Below are positions 10,733-21,530 of a DNA stretch of 64,000 bases, piece by piece. The position numbers and the translations under genes are program-made. The stretch is from Ananas comosus (Eukaryota > Streptophyta > Magnoliopsida > Poales > Bromeliaceae), in assembly GCF_001540865.1 (NCBI RefSeq), contig NC_033623.1:7632240-7696239 (forward strand). The letters run 5' to 3'. A model generated the notes under the pieces. That model was not told where the DNA came from. It searched no databases and was given only the letters and a program-made list of their open reading frames with translations. Within the stretch, counting starts at the first letter, position 1. Every line of letters starts with the position of its first letter.

Positions 10733-13289
10733 TTGTCTTGTTTTGCCCACAAATCATAGGAAAGTTAATAATGGACCCTAAATGACGCAAACGCATACTT
10801 CTTCGTCCTTTAAAAAAAAACCTTGAAATTCCAACTAAAATACCTCAGCAGTAAACAAACTTTATCATCAGACTAGTGCACTTTCAAAGTTATGTTCCGA
10901 GTCACATAATCGCATCTTATTTGTGTGAGATTAACAGACCAAGGTCAAGACAAGGCAAGTTTGTGTAGGATCAAGAATCAACCTAGAAGTCCAATCAGAA
11001 AAACTCGCCAGTAACAATACTGTCCCACCAACTAGAACTACCACTTCCAACTTTCAATTGATCCTAAAGGCACCAATCTTGGTTAAAAAAGCAATATTAG
11101 TTCAGCGTACCATGTCCATTTAATCAATTAGATCATGTTCAAAAAAGATCTTTGGAAAACAACATCTGACCACCAAATCTTTTGGATCTATGATTTTCCT
11201 GGATTTTCCTTCCCAACTGATCGTTAGGCTATGCTGAGGCTTGATATTGCTGTTTGGCTATTATATTGTAAAAACCCACTTAATATGTCATGAATAATAC
11301 TTTGTATAATTATTTTACATATTGATATTTAAAAAAATGAGTAAACTATGGAGATACTGCTTGGGAAAAATTCTGGTGTACTTATGTTTACTTTGATAGA
11401 AGGCTCATTAAGATGAAAACCCTGCGAAATAATCTAAAACAGATTTCCAGCTTTTATTTGCTAAATTAGGTAAAGATGATGCTTAAGGTATAAATCATAG
11501 TGCAAGACAAATTTCTCGCATACAAAACACAAAAGCAAAGAAAGTGAAACATCATTATCGATACGGTTCATCTAGGCATAGCTCATGTCCTTCAAATAAT
11601 TATGTATTTTTATGCTCTCTTCTATCTGTTCTATCACAAATGTGTATATATAGGCGATGTATGTACTTTATTTTCATAAAATCTGTATCTCTGTATATTT
11701 CAGTTCACTATTCGCTGTTGTTATCCCTGTCAAATGCAGAACAAAAAAGGGTCCCAAAACCAAACCCTTCCTTATATAGCGGTCACCGACTTCAATTAAG
11801 TTATAAGCGCAATATTGAAGCTTTAATTAGTGTGTTCTTAATTGGATTCCCAATAATAGCTTGATTTGAGATTTTCTCTACGAGGTGTGCCAAGATTTTA
11901 TATTCAGATCTAATGTTCAGTTGTCCCTAACTTTAGACTAACGTTGTCTAGAATTTTCTCACCCGTAACATCAGTTTCAATCTTAATGATGATCTATAGA
12001 AATGCGGTTATCTAGGGTCCATTATTAAGGAAATAATTTCGTAGATCCTTTCTGAGCATAGTAATTTAACAGTTGGATTATACGACCTCCACTGGAGTGC
12101 AAGGCTACTTCCTGAATTAAATATTTGTCGGCACTGGTACATGAAGTCTTGAAGACTAAGAATGCCCCTGTAAAAATGGAATAAAATCATTCATTGGATA
12201 TCCTCTTGCGACATCGCAAAATAGGTACTTTGACGCTGTCCATACATAGTAAAACCATTGAGGCAGTAGTCATCAAACAGGGCCTTGTTATAACCTTGAC
12301 ACTCGTGGGGCATTCGTGCATAGTGGATTTGAGTGGAGTTGTTTCCCCATATAACAAAAATACCATTGAGGGAGTAATAAATTTGAAATAAAAGGCCCTC
12401 AAACTCATATATCTCCAGACAAGAAGATAACAGAAATAAAGGCGTAGTGATTAGTAGACTAGCATCATTTTTGTTTTATGTTTATATCATTCCCATTCGA
12501 CGTACTAAAAAAGAGAACCTCATTTTAAAATATGTTCTTTGTCCCCAACTGAAAAGAGAAAAAAGGCAGCTAAGTATTTAAGGTCTCTCTTTTGTCTTAA
12601 CACAAGGTGTTCAAGGGTGTAGATAGCAAACTAGAAGCGCCTCTACGGTGCCTACCATACTAATTCAAATCAAACAGGCATACTATATTCCCGCATCAAT
12701 CATTTCAAAGTTTAAATATTTTTTCGCTTAATCACAGTCTATGACTTTTAAAGGTATTTTGCATCTTTAGAGAAGTATATACGCGTCCCTATCTGCCAAA
12801 CAAATATCATTATAGTTTTGTTAACACGCAATACTCTTACAATAGATGTGGTAATATGCAGTTTAACATGCGCTAATAATTAATCTCGTCCATGTCAACG
12901 TCGCCTTTAGAAGGAGAAAGTGAGAAAATCCTAATCTAAACTTAAACCGACCTTAAGGATTTCGAAGCTCTATGGTAATTTCAATAGCAAATCTCGCGAG
13001 GGAGTGATACACCACAAAAAAAAAGGAAACGGTTGATGGTGCTCACGTCAAATAAAACCTATTATTTTAACTACTGTCTATTTTTGTGACAACACATGAA
13101 TTGTTCTCTTCTTCCTCTTACTGTCCTCTTACTTCCTCTTCTCAGTCTCTATAATTACTTTCTCTTTACGCCTCCATACAAATCTTCAATGTTAAATTAC
13201 AATGTAATAAAACTAGCAACAGGAACAAAATAATGGCCAGATCATGCGAAAGAGCATATAACGAGAGTGGCGTCAATGTTAGTTTAACG

Positions 13290-13716
13290 CTGGACCTCGA
13301 CGATGCCGGTGCTTTGCGCGAGACGACTCGAGGGAGCCGTCGGGTTTGGGGCGCCAGTAGCCGCTCTCGCGCGTGCATCGCCTCCCCTCCGACGCAAAGC
13401 TTCCACGTCTCTGGCTGTAACGCTATCACCGGCTACTTGGAACGAAATTAGAAATTAATAAACTCAACAAATACCCAAAAAGAAAGAGAAAGAAGAAAGA
13501 GAAGCAAACAGGTGAGAAGACAAAGAGCAACGCTTTCGCGGAGTGGGAAGAAGAGGACTCCTCGCCGTACGGAAGATTGATGGGGGAAGCCGCCCTCGCC
13601 TCTGCTCGCCAGCGACCCAAAGGTGGAGAGGGGACGAAGGGCTCCGGGTGCAGCGGCAGCGGAAAGAAACGATCTGGCAACCTGCCTTTCCCATGATTTC
13701 CCGGCAGCTTCTTCAA
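13290..13716 (-). pseudogene. Nitrobindin relic, exon 1 (multiply frameshifted)
   Basis: GC-rich exon relic. An ATG at 13716 opens a frame that holds LGRWRAE, an INLPYGEE segment and SHS, positions that correspond to the heme-pocket Trp and YGEE region near the N-terminus of nitrobindins. A pyrimidine-rich stretch of about 100 bp then interrupts it (13440-13540). The exon resumes at 13433 with VIALQPETWKLCVGGEAMHA. It shifts frame near 13370 to ESGYWRPKPDGS and again near 13322 to STGIVEVQ. At least two shifts and an insertion make it non-coding. Confidence 0.68.
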
Positions 13717-13910
13717 GACTTCAACTGTCGACGGACTCTCCCATGTTTTACAGTCTTGGCGAGCTCAGCTGTGGAGGAAGTCCGTCGCTCTTACATGGGG
13801 CATCGGACGAACCGCCGTTCCAGCGAACTCTTACTCCGAATCATCGCTCGTCTCCTTTGCAGATGTCGCCAGGCAGTTTTTGACCAGCATGTAAAGTTCG
13901 AACACATAGT

Positions 13911-14952
13911 GTAGCGTTTGGTTTGGGAAAAAACAAACAGTCAACAAAACACAATATAAGCAAGAACTAGTTAAATATATAGATCATACAAAATATCAGA
14001 ATAAAAAAATTAGGCGTTAGATAAAAAATTGGATTTTTCTGAGAATTAAAAAAATATGTATTTGGTATAAAATAATTGGAATAAAAAAATAGCTGGTAAT
14101 TTATATAAGAAAATAAAAGGTTGAGGGATACGTTTACCCGGTATGATAGAGAACCAGAACTACTGGTTTAAAAAATATGCGTTTGGGAGATAAAAGAGAT
14201 TTACTCCTATCGCCTCATCCCTACCAATTTGCACATTCAGGTTTTCATTTCAATTTTAATTTTTAAATTTTAGTGAATAAAAATGTCTCAATTTTATTTT
14301 TCTTTTCAATTCGACTTGGAAGGTGGATTGAAATTAAATTCGGACAGGAATAAATTTATTCCGATTAATTTAATTTTTTTAAAGCTTCATGATTCGTTAA
14401 ATTAAAATATAAATTTATTAAAAATTAATTTAGTAAATTTAATTTTAATTTGATCTTAAATTAAAAATTAAAATTCAATCAAGTATTTCGAATCTAATTT
14501 ATAAATTTAAATTTAAATTTAAAATCTAAAGTTTTATTCAAATTTTATTTAAATATAAAATAAATTAACGGATTCAAATTGAAATTGAAATTATAATTTT
14601 AAAGTTTGAATTTGAATAAATCGAAATTTAGTTTTATATTTTGAATTATCTGTTCAATTTCAAATTTTATATTTTTTAAAAAAAAATATTTAAAATTTTG
14701 ACAAAAAAATTTAATATTTAATTTTCAGTTTGAATTTCAACTAATATATTATAAAGATAAAATTGATATATTAATTTGATTACGTTTCTGATATCTATCT
14801 GAACCAAACACTGAGAGTGAGAATGATTTATTCTGATTCTGATTCAGATAGTGAACCAAACAAAATGAGATAATGAATCATTCAAATTTCATTTCCAGTT
14901 TATTCTCATTCTGACTCCGATATCAATTCCGACTTCGAACCAAACACACCAT
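13911..14952. mobile_element. AT-rich element with GTGTTTGGTT-type inverted ends
   Basis: The left end reads GTGTAGCGTTTGGTTTGGG. The right end, inverted, reads GGTGTGTTTGGTTCGAAG. The inside is about 1 kb of AT-rich DNA with no coding frame, rich in AAATTTAAATTT words. The ends resemble those of PIF/Harbinger-like or similar MITEs. No clear target duplication was found, so the boundaries are approximate. Confidence 0.45.
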
Positions 14953-15392
14953 AATATTCAAGAGCTAATTTCATACAGCACCCCTAAAACATATTGAATA
15001 GAAAATATATTTATACAAAATTTAACTTTTTATAGTTATTCGTTCAAAAATTCAGTGATATTTATATTATTCCAAAAACATAAAGAAGTTAGTACTTCCG
15101 ACTTTTTGACCTATAAATTAAGAATTATAGATTTGAATGATAATGATCCCCTAAATCTTTAGTGATTCCCCTAAATTAGAATCACTATATGAGTGGTGCT
15201 TCTAAAAGTATTATAGTAGGACTCAAATTTGTATAGGTATAATCAAATTTAGAACCTTTTTCGGCCCTGCTTTTTTTGGTTCCAAAAGTCCAGTTAACTA
15301 CAAAAATTCGTTTGGCATTTATGTATTGCGTTCGTGGGCTGCAAAAACTTGCTTTTTAACATCCTAACAGCATAAGCTCCGAAGCTTTTGTG

Positions 15393-16134
15393 TTGGGATG
15401 TAAATGGATACGAATATCTGAATTTTATTCGAATCCAAATTCGAATAAAGCAGATTTTATCCGATATAAATGGATATGAATTCAGATATGATATTAAAAA
15501 AAAAAAAATCTGATGGATTCAAAGTTTGGATATGAATATTTTAAAAAAACACGAACCCGATCCGAAATCAAATCCGAACCCGATCTGAATCCGAACAAAT
15601 TTAATTTGATATAATATATAAAAGAACTCAAACTACTAGATCTGAATCTAATGATCCGAAATCAACAACCATTTGTTGGGCTATAGAACTATCCTTTATT
15701 TTTTAACTTTTTTAAAATATTTGTTTTGTTTCTTTTCTTTATTACTATTTTTAATTTTAGTCTTCAAGTTCTTATGAGTTGATTCTTCAGATCTATATGT
15801 CATTTTTAATTTTTATTTTTCTCTTATAGTATGAATGTTTAAAATTGTATTTGAATATGTAATTTGAAACTTTAGTTTTTTGTATAATATGTTTCGAAAT
15901 TTGGTAAATATTATTTTCGGATTCGGGTTTTCGAGTTTAGAGTTAGGTTTTGAGTTTTTGGTCGGGTTCAGGTTTGTTCCGGATTCAGGTTCGGATTCGG
16001 ATTTCGAATCTTTGTCGGATTCGGGTTTGGATATGAATTTTTAAAATTCGTCCGATTCGAATTCGGTGTCGGGTTCGGATTTCGGATTCCGGCTTTTAAA
16101 AATCCGTCCCGAATCCGACCGGTTGACATCCCTA
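15393..16134. mobile_element. hAT-like non-autonomous element, diverged
   Basis: The ends read TTGGGATGTAAATGG and, inverted, TAGGGATGTCAACCGG. This is the GGGATG end type also seen in the cleaner element at 16686. The inside folds back loosely: ATCCGAA/TTCGGAT words pile up in opposite orientation in the two halves. No protein is encoded. The 8-bp flanks do not match, so the insertion is old or an end is misplaced. Confidence 0.5.
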
Positions 16135-16685
16135 GACGTCGGCAGTGGGAAAAATGAATCGCATATCAGTCCGTACATCCATTTTGCATCCAACGACTCT
16201 AAGACCATCGTACTCCAACCACTCCTCGTGCCTTAAGATTGAGAAGGAAGTAAGTTAATTTTCTTTTAAATAGCGAAAATACTCGTAAATAAAAGTTGCA
16301 ATTCAAAAGGAATACAAGCATTGCACTACATTGTTTATTTAAAATACTTTTTAATTCATAATCCTATTTTTTTAAAAAAAATAATAATATAAATACATGG
16401 CCATTTTTAAAATTTTAGTGCTTATTTTTAGATTGTAATCGAGCCCTATATTTTTAGTTTCTTTTCTAATTTTATCCTTTCGATTGAAAAATTGGATAAT
16501 CAAGCGTGAAGCTTTTTAGGTTTCAAAAACGAAAAAAAAAAAAAAAATGTATATGAGAATGGAGCACCTCGCACCCGATTCAAGCGCAAGGCGTTCGACA
16601 CTGAATTAGGATCTGATCTAATCTTATCCTATATCGGTACATTCTTATTCTCCATCCTACTAAACTGGACTTGCATTAACTCAGC

Positions 16686-17027
16686 TAGGGATGCAAACGG
16701 GGCGGATCCGGGGGCGGGAGAGTTTCCCCACCTCCCGCTCCATTTCTTATCGGGGCGGGGCGGATTCGGGGCGGGTTACTTTTCATTTTATTTTTCGCTT
16801 CCACTTACCGCTCCATTCGGGGCGGATCGGGGCGGGAGCCGGATTTTTGACGGATCGGGGCGGATTGAAGGAAGAAAAGAGTCTCCCACCTCCAGCTCCA
16901 TTTACTTGGCGGATCGGGGGGGATTCGGGACGGATTATATTTTTTTATATTTTTTGTTCCCACTTACCACCCCATTAGGGGCGGATCGGGGCGGAGCTCC
17001 ACCAACCCGGATCCATTTGCATCCCTA
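16686..17027. mobile_element. hAT-type MITE
   Basis: This 342-bp element starts TAGGGATGCAAACGG and ends in the complement of TAGGGATGCAAATGG. It is flanked by the exact 8-bp duplication AACTCAGC (16678-16685 and 17028-17035). TA-GGGATG ends with an 8-bp duplication are typical of hAT transposition. The inside has about six copies of a GGCGGATCGGGGCGG word and is far more GC-rich than its surroundings. The 95-codon frame at 16691 is a by-product of this repeat. Confidence 0.88.
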
Positions 17028-17269
17028 AACTCAGCGTGCTCTATTTAATCTCCATTCTACATAACACAGTACTCGCACTGTCATAAATAAACATGATTAA
17101 AAAGAATTTTGAACATTTTAGAATTAGTTTGGGTTGAATTAAATCGAATTCAGATCAAAACAGACTTCAGAGGTTCAAATATGATGGAACTGCAGAAATT
17201 AAACAAAGTACCAGAACTAAATAGCAGTACTACTACCCAGTTGCGCAGCGAGGAAATTAACCCCCATTT

Positions 17270-17460
17270 GGGTTTTGCAAAACTCTTTTCAAGTACCGGC
17301 ATTAATATGCCGAGTACCGATACTGATTCGAGCGAGTATTGATACGCGGTAGAAAGTTGATGAAATCAACATTCGAGTTTTGCGAAACTGGACTGAGAGT
17401 GTTGGTACTGTTTGCCGTGTATCGATACTAGAACCCAAGTACCGGCACTCATTACTGTGA
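17270..17460. repeat. LTR scrap with GTACCG words at 21-bp spacing
   Basis: GTACCG-type words stand at 17293, 17314 and 17336 (21 and 22 bp apart), with a second cluster near 17405-17445. The pattern matches the paired palindromes in the gypsy LTRs of this window. I infer an old U3 fragment; no ends are visible. Confidence 0.35.
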
Positions 17461-17764
17461 ACAATAGCTTTTGAGGGATTGCAAATATGATTAAATTGGA
17501 GATTTAGGTGCTATCTTATAGGCCGATTTATGAAGATCCTAAAGTTTACTCAAAAGAAACAAGTTTAATCAAAACTGAAGCTTCTAAAATCGAAAATTTT
17601 TGTTGAAAGAATAACAGATGAAAAAAAGAAAAGAATTGTGCCGAATTGTCGGCCCATTTTGAAAGGACTAACCAACTTTAAACATCATTTGTTTTAACAT
17701 TCTAATCATTCAATTAATTTGATAGAAATTACATAACTTAGATGTATGTTTTATTGGAGCAATT

Positions 17765-18055
17765 ATCCGAGTGACAGAGCTTCTTTTGCAAATGTATCAT
17801 GGAGAAACTTTTCATATTTTCTCAGATTCAGCATCCATCACCAAAGCTTTGCAACTCAGGAGTTATCACTCAGATTCGCTAACACCTGAAGCTTGGACAA
17901 GAATCACGGAGCTATAGTTGCGGATCGCTTAGCCACTTGGGGACACGCACGCAAAAAGTTTTCTTTATGATCGTCTATTGGTGATTTTTCTCGGTCTATA
18001 TTCATTGATTAATTAAATAAAATCGCCTTAGGGTATGTTTCCCTCAAAAAAATAC
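17765..18055 (+). pseudogene. LINE RNase H domain scrap
   Basis: The first frame reads RVTELLLQMYHGETFHIFSD and continues SASITKALQL, in which FSDSAS holds an RNase H catalytic-type Asp. After an in-frame stop (17917) another frame gives VADRLATWGHARKK, which resembles the last conserved block of the RNase H found at the C-terminus of plant L1 elements. An A-rich tail follows near 18045. It is a short 3' remnant, stopped and frameshifted. Confidence 0.5.
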
Positions 18056-18566
18056 AAAAATGTATGTTTTATTAAACAGGCATTTAGTCATCTCAGTTCC
18101 ATTATTTATCTAATCAAACGGCATGTCTATATCCAATTATTGAAGAATCACTGCTCAAATCGGATAAAAGTTGAAACTTTTATATAGATTTAGTAATCAT
18201 CCCAAATGGATCAAAAAGATTAGTTTCCTTTGTTTTCCAAAAATAAAAATACTAAAACAACAATTTGTTTTTCTTTTGTAGCTAGAAAGGTTAGTGGATA
18301 ACATATCCTTCAAAAAATAAAAGAAGGACAATAAATCAGATAAATATAAGTGATTAAAGCCTAAATACTTCTCAAAATAAATCAGACAGTTAACTTTTAT
18401 GCTATTCGCATCGACACAACAACCAAATAAATGATCAAAATAGTTAAATACGATTCAGACTATTTGACCTTTTTAGAAATTATATTTAATGATATTTTTC
18501 GACCCAGTGTTTGAAAGAATAAAATCTCATTTCTTACGAAGTTTCAATAGCAGATTGAAATTTAAA

Positions 18567-19766
18567 GGGAAAATTTCTTGACTACCCCTTCAAAAATCTG
18601 ATATTTACATAAATACCTCTATAGAAATTGAAATATCATAAATGCCCCTCTATATATGAAAAACTTTCAAATATAACCTTTAGAATAATTTTTCATTAAA
18701 ATTTTCACTAACGGATGTACATACCAGTTTTCGCCTTATCATAATTGCCTTTACAAAAGTTTTAACGGTCACTGACTCACTATAATTTTTATAAATGCCC
18801 TTCAAATTTAAAAATTTAACTTCCAACTTATGTGGCTCAACGGTCACTTTTTCAAAAATGCCATCCTAAAAGTAGTAATGTATTTCTTTCATGCCTTTAA
18901 ATAAGAACATTCTCCTCTCCTCCAATAACTTAAAGGAGTTGCTCCCACTTCATCAAAATGAGCACTTCGCCAAGTGCTCACTCTGTTTCTTCCTCTTATC
19001 AAGTTCCATCTTATCATTGCGACACACTCTCGAGTTTGGGTATCAATGCAACCACATAGTAGAGGTAAACAATTTTATTGTGCTCACTATGTTTCTTCCT
19101 CTTATCAAGTTCCATCTTATTATTGCAATACACACTCTTGAGTTTGGGTATCAATGCAATCACATAATAGAGATAAATGATTTTATCGTTGTTCAGACTG
19201 GGGAATAAGTCGAATTTGACCACTTTAGTTTCAGATAATTTTAATCTCTAAATAAACTAATATTTTGGCAACATGCATAGCTTGAGGGAAAAAGGCATTG
19301 CAACCTTTTCTCATGGGTAGATGATGCTCAACATACAACAATTGAATTGAAGTACTAGATCGAAGGCTTGGAGGAAACGATTGAGTAAAGAATCACATGC
19401 CTTGAATGCAAAGTCATATTCTATCTAAAGATGTTGATCTTCATTGTAATACTTGTATTATGTAAGATATTTAGTTAGGGAAAAATTGTAGGTTTTTAAC
19501 AAAACGATTTAGATCTAGATATGAAATCTATGTAAGTCATTTCATCAGAATTCCCTCTATTGATCATTGTAAGATCTGCATATTCATATAAGATAATATT
19601 TATATTTTCAAATGTTTCACTTTGCATCTTGTCTTTAAAATAAGCTTGATCCCTGAACTTCTACAAATATACTAAAATAGTCACTTTGTCATTTATCGTT
19701 CTTTTTATTGAAAGAATTTAGAATCGATAGAGATAAAAAGCATCATAATTAAGAAAATTAGCTAAT
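18567..19766. repeat. Dispersed repeat, copy 2 (long form)
   Basis: This matches 4778-5519 on both sides of an extra block of about 470 bp (18905-19375). The extra block contains a direct duplication of roughly 100 bp (18981-19075 and 19087-19183), both with a TTCCTCTTATCAAGTTCC word and GAGTTTGGGTATCAATGC. No coding function is apparent. Confidence 0.6.
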
Positions 19767-19853
19767 CTATTACTATATACTAAAGTCCGTGGAGGTAGGT
19801 TACTATACTGCCACGTGTCGTCGGGCTACTTTCGGTGCACCTGGTGCACCATG

Positions 19854-21530
19854 TGTTAGAAAATTGCGTGCGAATAAGCGTAGCGGAAAAAAAAAATAAA
19901 ACAAATTTGGTTTTTAAAACTCAAGATCCGATCTCAAAAACTACGTAATTAGGATCCCTTATGTTTTTTAAGATTAAAAGAGAAAAGAAAGATCCAATAT
20001 TAACCTTTGCGCTGGTAGATCTTCACCACAATTTGATGATCGTGAAATTAGGTTTTCTTGAAGCCGCATACACTTCTGGCCTCTATAGGTATACACACGA
20101 GATTGATGATTTGATCGATGTCCTTACCGGAATGCTAGCTCATTTTCAAAGAGCGTCTTTTTTGCTAGACGAAAAGAGATAAAGAAAGAGAGAGGAAGAG
20201 AGATGACGGCTAAAATTTTCGAAAAACTCCCGTATATTAAATAGAGAGATATAATCCTCTTTTAATAATATAATAATCATTAAGGATAAGAACAAATTTA
20301 GATTTAAATTTATTTTTTGTTTAATTGGTTAGATCGATCAAATCCTAATTTGATTAGATTTGAACTTTATCCTAATTTGATCATATCAAATTAATAATGC
20401 AATATTTGCACATAAGTCATCTCATAATTTACTAACCGTTAGTAAGTCCTCTCTTGTAACATTTATACTTTGATACCACTAATTTGTAACAATTACAAAT
20501 TAGTCCAATTATCAATATATTAACAATTAGGTCCTTTCGACGATTCAAAAATCATTATCTAGCTATCCGATCAGTCATAATTTCTTATGTGTGTGACTCC
20601 ATAGGTTCGATTCTATTGGGTAGTTAGATATAATTTGATCACTATCAACAATATCACTAAAACTCCTTTCAGTGGATCAGAAAAATTCCAACTCAGCCCA
20701 ATGAAAATTATAAATTATCTAGATAATTCTTATGAGTCTCACAATCCACCAGTGACACCTAACAGCATATAGTGGCATCCAATAGAATGGAATATTGAAC
20801 TACTTGGTGCAGTTATCGTGTGATACAACACTTCTATCATGAGTCCCGACTAGATGGAGATCATAGAATAACTCGTCAAACTCCATCGTCTGTCATGTGT
20901 CAAATTTATTCGAATCGAGTTTCTTATATCGAAAACCCTTTTCCGCTATTAACTTTGTCTTGGCCAAGGTCTTCTAAACTTGGTCTCATAAATCATATAG
21001 GACTAACGCCTCTACCTATTAAAGGAGATAGATTCTATATAAGTGCACACCCTATTCCTATAATGAACCTAGTGCAGCCAACATGTACCGCAAGGATCCG
21101 AATGGCTAGGGACCAAGTGTATGTATAGTCAAACTACAGTAACCTTATTGTGAATAGCCGAGGCACTGCAGGTCAAAGGATCAGTCACACTATTGCAATA
21201 TTAAGTAAGTCACTGACGAGTGAGTAAACATATAAGTGATTTCTCACGTTGGTCACACTCGGTACCCTTGTTCTATAACAACCACCTGCATTTTTGCTCA
21301 GTGTTCCTACACTGTTGACTTGAGACTCGTCTGTCGAAAATGAAAAACGACATATGCACCAATCTCACCGGATCAATCACCATTTCCGTGATGATCCATC
21401 GATCGGGAGCATTTAGGAATTAACCACCAATGTCTCAAATTCTCAACTCTTGAGAATACATGTCATCATCTTATTAATTTCCTGAACGATTCATGGATAC
21501 ATACATCTCCAAATTTATTCATAATATTTT
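19854..21530 (-). mobile_element. LTR-retroelement-like block, probably copia type
   Basis: The left end is TGTTAGAAAATTGCG. On the minus strand, 20469-20478 reads TGGTATCAAA, close to the initiator-Met tRNA primer site used by many plant retroelements. A 27-bp hairpin (20478-20504) overlaps that junction. The block 20505-21510 would then be an LTR. Its wording (a CAGTGTTCCTACACTGTTGAC-like phrase near 21300) is reminiscent of plant copia LTRs as I remember them. No protein is encoded. The ends and target duplication are not resolved. Confidence 0.35.

Larger units (their letters stand above)
8359..13716 (-). pseudogene. Nitrobindin (THAP4-like heme-binding) relic, three exons
   Basis: This is the only cellular gene recognised. 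Plant nitrobindins are small (about 160-170 residue) beta-barrel proteins that bind ferric heme; Arabidopsis At1g79260 is the type member. Three exon remnants lie in the right order on the minus strand: exon 1 at about 13290-13716, exon 2 at about 10362-10434 and exon 3 at 8359-8478. Exon 3 is intact. Exon 2 ends in the family motif LVGNASK at a good GT donor, but it has a one-base shift and a poor acceptor. Exon 1 holds TWKLCVGGEAMHA, ESGYWRPKPDGS and STGIVEVQ in three different frames, and its donor position reads CAG-CG. The shifts indicate a pseudogene, unless they are sequencing errors. The family call rests on remembered motifs, not an alignment. Confidence 0.72.

Noticed and set aside
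13543..13914. Open frames of 86 and 123 codons on the plus strand in a GC-rich patch, looking like a gene start
   Set aside because: The minus strand of the same patch holds nitrobindin exon 1 motifs in order, so the plus-strand frames are shadows of old coding DNA.
19767..19800. TCTATTACTATATACTAAAG, like a plant Helitron 5' end
   Set aside because: No 3' hairpin with a CTRR end was found downstream, and no AT target site pair could be shown.
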